A stretch of 64,000 bases of DNA from Phlebotomus papatasi (lineage: Eukaryota > Arthropoda > Insecta > Diptera > Psychodidae), in NCBI RefSeq assembly GCF_024763615.1, contig NC_077224.1, positions 47,874,712 through 47,938,711 on the forward strand. The letters run 5' to 3'. The number at the start of each line of letters is the position of its first letter. The first letter of the stretch is position 1. The notes beneath the pieces were generated by a model. It saw nothing but the letters and a program-made list of their open reading frames with translations. It searched no databases and was not told the origin of the DNA. Shown one piece after another: positions 57,291-64,000 of this stretch. The translations under genes were made by a program, and so were the position numbers.

Positions 57291-57890
57291 TTCCGAGTTT
57301 CTGAAAAACAGAAAAATGAGAAAATGCCGGATTTGAATTTATCAATCTGCAATGGTGCATAAATCAATGATAAAATAATGGATTTGTCAAAAATAAAAGT
57401 AGAGACATCTTATTCATTCTGTTCGTTCTGTACAAATTTAAAAATAAAGTATTTCGAGCCTAACAAAATTAAAAAAAAGTAAATTTTAAAAATAGATAAG
57501 TGAATTCGTATATAGATAACTCCATCGAAGAGAGTTAGATTAGACAAGTTCATTGAACTCACAGCTAACAAATTATAAATTATAATATAGATGTGGGAAT
57601 GAATTTGGAATGAGTTCACTGGGAACGTAGTACCCGATCAGTAGAAAAAATAATATTATAAAGTTCTGTTCAAGAGAGGAGACGTACTGAAGTTACATAG
57701 TAGTGAATTAAACTATTTATTAAATTAAAAGGAGAGTTTTCCCTCGATATCCCCCTTTCCCAAATCCTACATAGATATATTTTCGTAAATTTTAATAAGA
57801 ACAAATTATTAGTTCTAAAAAATACTTAAATAAATTTTCAAAACCAATATGCTGAAGTAAAAATGAACATTGTTACTTTTTGATTTGCAG
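57291..57890 (+). other. Intron 5, 3' part
   Basis: AT-rich intron ending in the acceptor TGATTTGCAG. Nothing else recognised. Confidence 0.5.
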
Positions 57891-58009
57891 TGAAACCTCT
57901 TGACGTGAAAATAAAAGAACCTTCTGGACCGTTGGTGGCTGATCGGAGGTACGAGATGACCTGCGTGAGCACAGGGTCTCGTCCTAATGCAATCATTACG
58001 TGGTACAAG
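57891..58009 (+). CDS. Sidestep-family Ig protein, start of Ig domain 3
   Basis: The acceptor is TGATTTGCAG and the donor AAG|GTAACA. Two bases complete a leucine codon and the exon ends in phase 0. The peptide LKPLDVKIKEPSGPLVADRR, then YEMTCVSTGSRPNAIITWYK, shows the first cysteine (MTC) and the tryptophan (ITWYK) of Ig domain 3. The GSRPNAIITWYK block is strongly typical of Sidestep proteins. The intron to the next exon is short, about 360 bases. Confidence 0.92.
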
Positions 58010-58371
58010 GTAACACAATGTAAACTTTACTTTTTCCCAAGAAAAGTTTTCCCTTTATAATTTTTTTGTCGGTTGGGGGTTGAGAATGTAGGTACCGGAA
58101 GGGTGCCAAGTTCCACCCTCTGCCCGCATATTAGGCAGAGATGTTTGGGTAATTGCAATAAAATAATAAAACAAAACTATTTCTTCCACGCGAAAGGGGA
58201 AACGGCCATTGCGAAGGACACGGGTATGTTATATGCTTAAAAGTTATTCTTAGAACTTTTTTTTTCCTGTACCTTTCCTACTTACCTTACCCACAAAACA
58301 AATGACTATGGTCACATGGCACAAGTAAATTGTGTATAATGTGGTAAAACACTTTGCGTGAATTTTATCAG

Positions 58372-58582
58372 GGTGGTACAAGAGCTACAATGTTGAAAGT
58401 TTATATGGTACAATTTCTTGCATATCCCCACGAACAGGATGACGTTTTGAATAATACCACCCGTTCGGAATTAATTTTCGTGCCATCAACTGAGGACGAT
58501 GGAAAATCCATAACGTGCCGAGCAGAAAATCCCAATGTAAATGGATTGTTTCTGGAAACTTCACTAAAATTGGATGTTGTTT
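58372..58582 (+). CDS. Sidestep-family Ig protein, rest of Ig domain 3
   Basis: The acceptor is AATTTTATCAG and the donor T|GTAAGT, with one base left. The peptide begins GGTRATMLK and ends SITCRAENPNVNGLFLETSL then KLDVV. The SELIFVPSTEDDGKSITC block holds the second cysteine of Ig domain 3, and NNT is a possible N-glycosylation site. Between MLK and DDVLNN lie 13 residues (58399-58437) that look out of place in an Ig loop. That stretch starts with GT, ends with AG and is 39 bases long, so it might be a tiny intron. Downstream exons for Ig 4-5, fibronectin and the membrane segment are not seen before the window ends. Confidence 0.9.
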
Positions 58583-59452
58583 GTAAGTATTGGACTTTTA
58601 TCATCTTCTCACAACACATTTATTTATTTATATATTGTCAATCTTTTGATGGAAAATTGTCTGTTCTCTCACGCTCAAACATTGATATTAAGAAGTTCTA
58701 AAGCACAAACACGTATAGGTCATGGAAAGGCTTTATTAACTTTAATTTGCATAAAATAATAAAAGTAGCCTTAAGGAAATATCGTGATGAATTTCTATTC
58801 GTAATTGAATGTTATATTTTTAGTTTGACTCTTTTGACCTAAAATCCATTGCATTTGGCTAAACAAATTGTTTATTAAAGAGTAATTGTCGTATGATAGC
58901 GCTAATTTTGAAAATTTTCCCTAAGGATGGAATATTCAAAATAAAAGAGTGAAGGAAGCATGGTTGAAAACTATATGATACTCTTATGGTGCGATTGTTT
59001 AATTTGCATAAAAGTGAAATAATGTTCATGAATTTTTCACCCACGAATATTAATTAAAATAATAAAACCACTTGAAAATTTATTGCATACTATAATTATG
59101 TTTAATCAACTTAATTGAGGTCGCTATTCGACTTTAATTCAGTAAATGGCAACATTTCTCTTAATTAACCACCAACCTCAATTATTCATTGAACCTAAAA
59201 TCGCATTATTATTGACTATTGCAAAATTTGTTCAAGTGCTCAAACGATGAAGTCATAATTTTTATTTTAATAAATACCAAACATTATTTCTGCCACTCCT
59301 GAAAAATTTCAAATGAATTTTTGCTATAATAATTTTACTTTATTTATTTTTAATTACAATCCTTTACTGACACGTAAAATGAAAATGTATAAAGAATCTC
59401 AGCTAAAAAAGTTCAACTTATGGTGCTTTTCCAATAAAAAATGAACATGGGT
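58583..59452 (+). other. Intron after the last visible exon
   Basis: Begins with the donor GTAAGT. AT-rich, nothing recognised. Confidence 0.5.
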
Positions 59453-59936
59453 TTTAGCACTTTACTGTTCTTAAGTTCTTCTGCATTATCGACTTTTCTT
59501 TGTGTTGGTTCTTGTCACTACTGCTTGGTGGTTGTAGAACACGGTGAGGAATGGGGAAACAGTCGAGACAGGATTCAAACACAAAGAAAAGCAAGGGGTA
59601 GCTCATTTCGGGGAACTCGAGCCAATCTGACCAGGGATCCCACGGGGCACCCGGGGAACTCACGCGGAACCCGGGAAACCCACGGGAACTCACAGGAAAG
59701 TCGGGGAACCCATACACTTTTCAAGGAACTCTTAGGGAACCCAAAGAATCCATAAATTATTCAGGGAATTCATGAGGAACTCATGTATTTTTTCAAGGAA
59801 CTCGCGAAGAACTCAGGGAACCTATACATTTTTTCAGGGAACCGGGAATTCGAGCCGGGAATTCGATTTGCTTATGAATAACCCCTTGAAGAAAAGTCGA
59901 TAATGCAGAAACACTTGAAAATAGTAAGTGCTAAAA
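59453..59936. mobile_element. Inverted-repeat element filled with a GGGAACYCA-type degenerate repeat
   Basis: The ends TTTAGCACTTTACT and TCTGCATTATCGACTTTTCT pair with AGAAAAGTCGATAATGCAGA and AGTAAGTGCTAAAA over about 50 bases. Between them, from about 59610 to 59860, GGGAACTCA, GGGAACCCA and similar words recur irregularly. The 104-codon frame (SRGTRETHGNS) comes from this repeat. Confidence 0.75.
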
Positions 59937-60099
59937 AAGACATAACTTCAACTGCAACTCCTTTAACCTTCTTAGGATGGTATTTAATATTTTACAATAT
60001 TGGCTACATTGCAACAGGTTCGGTTCCAAAATTCGATATTAGTTTCACTCTTTCGAATATTAATTTTATTTTGAACAAATAGATCCATTTGCTTTTTAA

Positions 60100-61345
60100 C
60101 AGAGACATTTTGGGAGAATCAAACTCCGGCTTTGAGTGTATCCATTCGGTGTTTTCGCAGCCGGAATTTGATTCTTCAATAGTGTCTCGGCTAAAATGTT
60201 AATAGCTTCCTAGGCTTTCCATTTGCATAAAATGTCATAAATGTTCAATAAATTCTAACTGAATTTAGATTTTCCAATCACCTTCATGCAGGGTTATAAA
60301 AAAAATTTATTGGGTGTAAACACAAGTAGAATTTCATTCTCCAAAAGTGTCTCCGATAAAAGGTAAATGGAACTCTATTTGCACAAAAAGTCGTTGATGT
60401 TCGAAGAATTCAAATCAAATTTCGAATTTTCATACTAAATTTTCGCACAAGGTGGGAAAATTTATGAAATATCACACTAAAAATCTGGGAAGAGTTACTC
60501 AGTGATTATGGAGTGATTAAGTAAATGGAACAGAAACAATAAGTTGTTGCTTTGTGTTTTTCCACATAAAAAAGTGAAGACTAACACATTTTGACATTTG
60601 AGCACTTCGAAATTCGAACAGGATCTTCAGCCACCTTGCGAAAATATCAAGAAGTAACGGCGTTATCACACTTGCACATTTAAATTTTAATGTGATTCAC
60701 ATTAATTGTCGCTTGTGAGCGTCCAAATATGTTATTTGTGTCTTTGAGTCACTTAATATAATATTTGGGGTTTTTCTATTTATTGATAAAAGAAGTGGAC
60801 TTGGCCTGCAAAAATAAGTTTAAATTTACCTAAAGCATAAATATTTTTCACATTAAAAAATTAAAGAGAAAATCGCATTAATTTTTCGCATTAATGCTAT
60901 AAATCAATTTATACCAAATTTTGCGCGCCAAGTCTATCTTTTTATCAACAAATAGATCAAATTTTGAATATAAAATGATTCAAACACACAAATTGCACAT
61001 TTGGACTCTCACCAGGGACAATTAATTTAAATCATATTAAAATTTTAATGTGTAAGTGTGATAATACAGTAAGAACGTCTTTATTTTGGCTTTTGAAATA
61101 TATCTTCGAATTTTTCAAGCTTTGCTTGCTGATTGTAAGATTCGGTGTTTTCGCAGTCAGACTTTGATCCTTATAGTGTCTCAGCTAAAAGGTAAAGGTT
61201 TTCTATTTACACAATCTATTTGAATTTCGAATTTACAATCACCTTCATGCAAGGTTATAAAAAAGATATTAAATATCACACTAAAAAAGCGGTTCAAAGA
61301 GTTGCTCTGTAATTATGAAGGGATTGAATAAAATAAAACAGGTTT
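60100..61345 (+). repeat. Degenerate direct repeats around the 60660 element
   Basis: TTCGGTGTTTTCGCAG, ATAGTGTCTCGGCTAAAA and CAATCACCTTCATGCAGGGT occur near 60148-60300 and again near 61142-61260, with a partial third set at 60345-60370. Confidence 0.55.
60660..61066. mobile_element. TIR element, TTATCACACTTGCACATT ends, copy 2
   Basis: The order and length match copy 1 at 2262, in the same orientation, with a few substitutions and a short insertion near 60756. Its flanks (AAGTAACG and CAGTAAGAACG) are similar but not identical. Confidence 0.75.
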
Positions 61346-62436
61346 CGAAGACATTTCGATAATGTTTTTCTTTGATTTTTCGGAACCGATTTTCAAATGT
61401 TGTCTTTGTGGGAAAACTTCGGCTGTTGAGGCACCTATTAAAGGGTTAATCTTGGCAATTTCGCTTTTGGGAATCATACTTTTCATGTGTTAGTTTCTTA
61501 TTTTCTGTTTAATGAAAATTCCTAATCTCAACAGTTTAAGGACAATGGCATGCACAATATACTGTAAATGGATTCATACCTGTAGGTCTATTTAGCCATC
61601 AATATAAAAGGGTGTTTCTGTGTATGCAAAACCGAAACTATATACCCCGCCTACATGATATTGGAACCACTGGAATACAATATACCTTGCAGCCACCTCC
61701 TCAATCAATTACAGTTCACCATGTCTTTGGTCTAAAATTGCAGAAGTAAAGCATTTCCTTCGAGTGGTGTGTCGTGTATATATTGGAATTGCATGTACAC
61801 TTAAAAGGTATTTCTTCTTATCAAGCAAATGTAGGTGGAATTGAATTGGAAGATACAACTAGTTAGGAGGGTTGAAAGTTGAAATTAGATCGAGGAATTG
61901 CCCTATAAGGTTATTTAAAATGGAGAGAAGGTGAAAAAGAATATATTATGAAAATAAATAAGCATGTAGTGACAAGTTCACTTCAATTTTAACAAAAATC
62001 GAAGAACTTTTCGTATTATTGCTCGGGTTTTACGGAGAAAGTAATGTATAATTTGTAATGAAAGTGATTGAACAGACTTCAGTTCGCTTGGTACGTAATC
62101 TCAAGAAAATTTGTGTATGTGCACAGGGAAATACAATCAGAACTAGTGATTCCCAACACACAAATTTAACCCAAATATTAACAGGAAGAAATTCCAACCT
62201 TCGAACGCTTATAGAGATCAACTTCCAATCTATGTAAAGACGTAGGATACCGACGTTCCAAAAACAGAAACCATGTTTTTCTTACTATTTAGAGGATAAA
62301 ATAATTCTCTATCTATAGTCAAGAACTTGTTTTTTTTTTGTATTTGGGATACCGGTGTCTCAATCGTCCTTAAAGGTTTGTACGATCATTAGCATGATTT
62401 TCATGCACCTTTACTGTTTTCTTTGTCAGCCAAATA
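61346..62436. other. Intron DNA, nothing recognised
   Basis: No gene, RNA or repeat boundary seen. Confidence 0.45.
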
Positions 62437-63501
62437 AGGTAAAGGCTCATAATTTTGACCAGTCTGCTAATAAGCATCGATGTTCCAAGTTTGAAGTGCG
62501 ATATTTTCAATACTAATTTACTTTTTTTTGTTACTCTCTTTTCAGAAGGGTTGTTTAGAAACTTGGCAAGCTATTTATCGTCTTATTTTTACTAAAATTA
62601 GTTTTAATACGTTTAAAAATGAATTGATATGTAGAGATGAATTTGACTCTTATTTTGGACAACTTGGTTATTAATTTGGACAACTCGGCTGTAAATTTGG
62701 ACAGCTAATCCGCCTCAACAGGATGCCCATTATTCTTCATTTCTTGAACCAATCTTACCAAGTCCTCTTCCTGGTCATGTAAGGGAAACGTAGAATGTCA
62801 CAAGAAGCCCGGAAACTTTCCATATCATTCATTAAATTGAGTTGACTTCGGTACTCCAAGTACGTGCGGATTCGTTCATTCCCTGGCCTTTCCGGGAGCC
62901 TTTCAAGGCATTCTCGCTACATCTCGTTCGTAGAGATGATGCTCCTTTGTTTCTCCATGCATTTGCCCAACCTAGTCATCACAAAAGCTAAAACTTCACG
63001 AAATTTCGTGAGAAAACACTTGTCCAAAATAAGGAGTATCACCTCACTGGTAAATGTCTTAAAAATTTCCCATTTTTCACACGAAAAATCTAATTCACAA
63101 TGCAAATCTCACTTCAGGTCAAATGTACAAATCACCAGTAACGTGAATCAACACAATATTCAATGAATATTCAATAATATCACTCAAAAAAAGCGAAGAA
63201 ACATTGTTAGTACTTCACCACAGCTAAATAAGACTGAAGTAATCACGAAGTTCTGTCATATTTCTCGTAAGCAATTGCTCACACTGAATTTTCAACAAAG
63301 CAATTTCACCTCAAATCATATTCAAATTTTAACGTATTTAGTGTTAAAATCTTCCAAAAAGAACAAATATTTAGATAGAATTCATTATTCATCAAATATT
63401 GGAATAAAAATCCATCATTTTAATCAATTTATTTTTACTGTCCAATTTTATCCTCAAAGTGTCCAATATAAGAAACTGGACAAAATTATGAGCCTTTCCC
63501 C
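62437..63501 (+). mobile_element. TA-flanked GGGGAAAGGCTCATAATTTT element, copy 2
   Basis: It matches 39269-40336 along its whole length, with scattered substitutions and small indels. The left tip has decayed to AGGTAAAGGCTCATAA, and the right tip CCTTTCCCC is intact, followed by TA. Open frames in the two copies (for example from 40110 and 63275) share the same codons for part of their length, but I see no domain. Confidence 0.85.
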
Positions 63502-64000
63502 TAATTGTTTTACCGATATTTCATCTTTGGATACTTTGTCCATGAATAAAAGTTGTTCCTTTCTTGGAACGGTTACTCAAAGCCAAGTATTGAAAATGAT
63601 CTTATATAGATACCTCTTTTGAACTAATTGGAACTTTGAAGTTAAAACAAGGGGTTGATCAAGATTAAAATCTGTGATGCTATCCCGTTATCCCAGGTGA
63701 AACCAAATTCATTATAGCTATGTTAGGGCTCAAACAGACTCAGATTGATCTTCAAGAATATTGACCTTACAAAATTTTACAGTAAAGCTTTATCTCAAAC
63801 TGTTATACACTGAGGGCTTAGAAACATCGATGAAGGTCCTTTACATAGACTTTCCTTGCCTAAACCTTTACTGTCAATTTCAATTCAACGTACGTCAAAC
63901 AAATAAATATTGCTCTTAACGACATCGTCCGTATAGTAACAGGGTGCCTAAAGCCTAAAGGGCACGCGAGTGGACAAACTCTATCCCTTAGCAGGAATTG
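63502..64000. other. Intron DNA, nothing recognised
   Basis: No exon of the Ig gene could be identified before the window ends. Confidence 0.45.

Noticed and set aside
59441..59755. A 104-codon arginine- and glycine-rich protein
   Set aside because: The residues come from the GGGAAC-type degenerate repeat inside an inverted-repeat element.

Overview
The window looks like nuclear DNA of an insect, probably a nematoceran dipteran such as a sand fly. That placement is inference. It rests on an insect-type Sidestep-family immunoglobulin gene split by long AT-rich introns, on RTE, CR1/Jockey and R1/LOA-like LINE remnants, on mariner- and hAT-type elements, and on the absence of any bacterial-style gene. 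No complete protein-coding gene lies inside the window. Most open frames in it are chance frames.

One host gene is supported, on the plus strand from about 27.1 to 58.6 kb. Seven exons (27071-27197, 31506-31620, 32255-32348, 35575-35688, 51773-51976, 57891-58009, 58372-58582) have canonical GT/AG borders and compatible phases. Together they give 328 uninterrupted codons covering three Ig domains of a Sidestep-family cell-surface protein. The signal-peptide exon(s), further Ig domains, the fibronectin domain and the membrane segment are not visible here. Exon 5 and its flanks occur twice (51250-52565 and 53777-55093), either side of a gap of exactly 500 N. The copies differ at two bases that I could find, and they part company exactly where a TA-flanked transposon sits in the first copy. 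This looks like two haplotypes laid end to end by the assembler.

The rest is upstream or intronic DNA packed with nested mobile elements. The strongest recurring signal is a set of at least 17 different short elements (about 160 bp to 1.8 kb) that sit between TA dinucleotides. Nearly all begin with GGG or GGGGA, followed by long terminal inverted repeats that differ from family to family. Several are inserted in other repeats, so the TA target can be read from the interrupted copy. Other content: a tRNA-derived SINE (three copies, two with perfect 13-bp target duplications), a possible second SINE, four LINE fragments, a 1-kb CACTCAG-ended DNA element (two copies), an 853-bp palindrome with a 0.4-kb element in one arm, a hAT MITE with a perfect 8-bp duplication, a 1.8-kb element carrying degenerate 300-bp modules, a dispersed ACCGGTT-rich repeat, and five copies of a small hairpin motif (CTGANGAA, stem, GAAA) that resembles a hammerhead core.

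Layout: 1-27 kb, probably upstream DNA or first intron, repeat-dense. 27-36 kb, exons 1-4 with repeat-bearing introns. 35.7-51.8 kb, a 16-kb intron full of transposons. 51-55 kb, the duplicated exon 5 region and gap. 57.9-58.6 kb, exons 6-7. 58.6-64 kb, intron with repeats.
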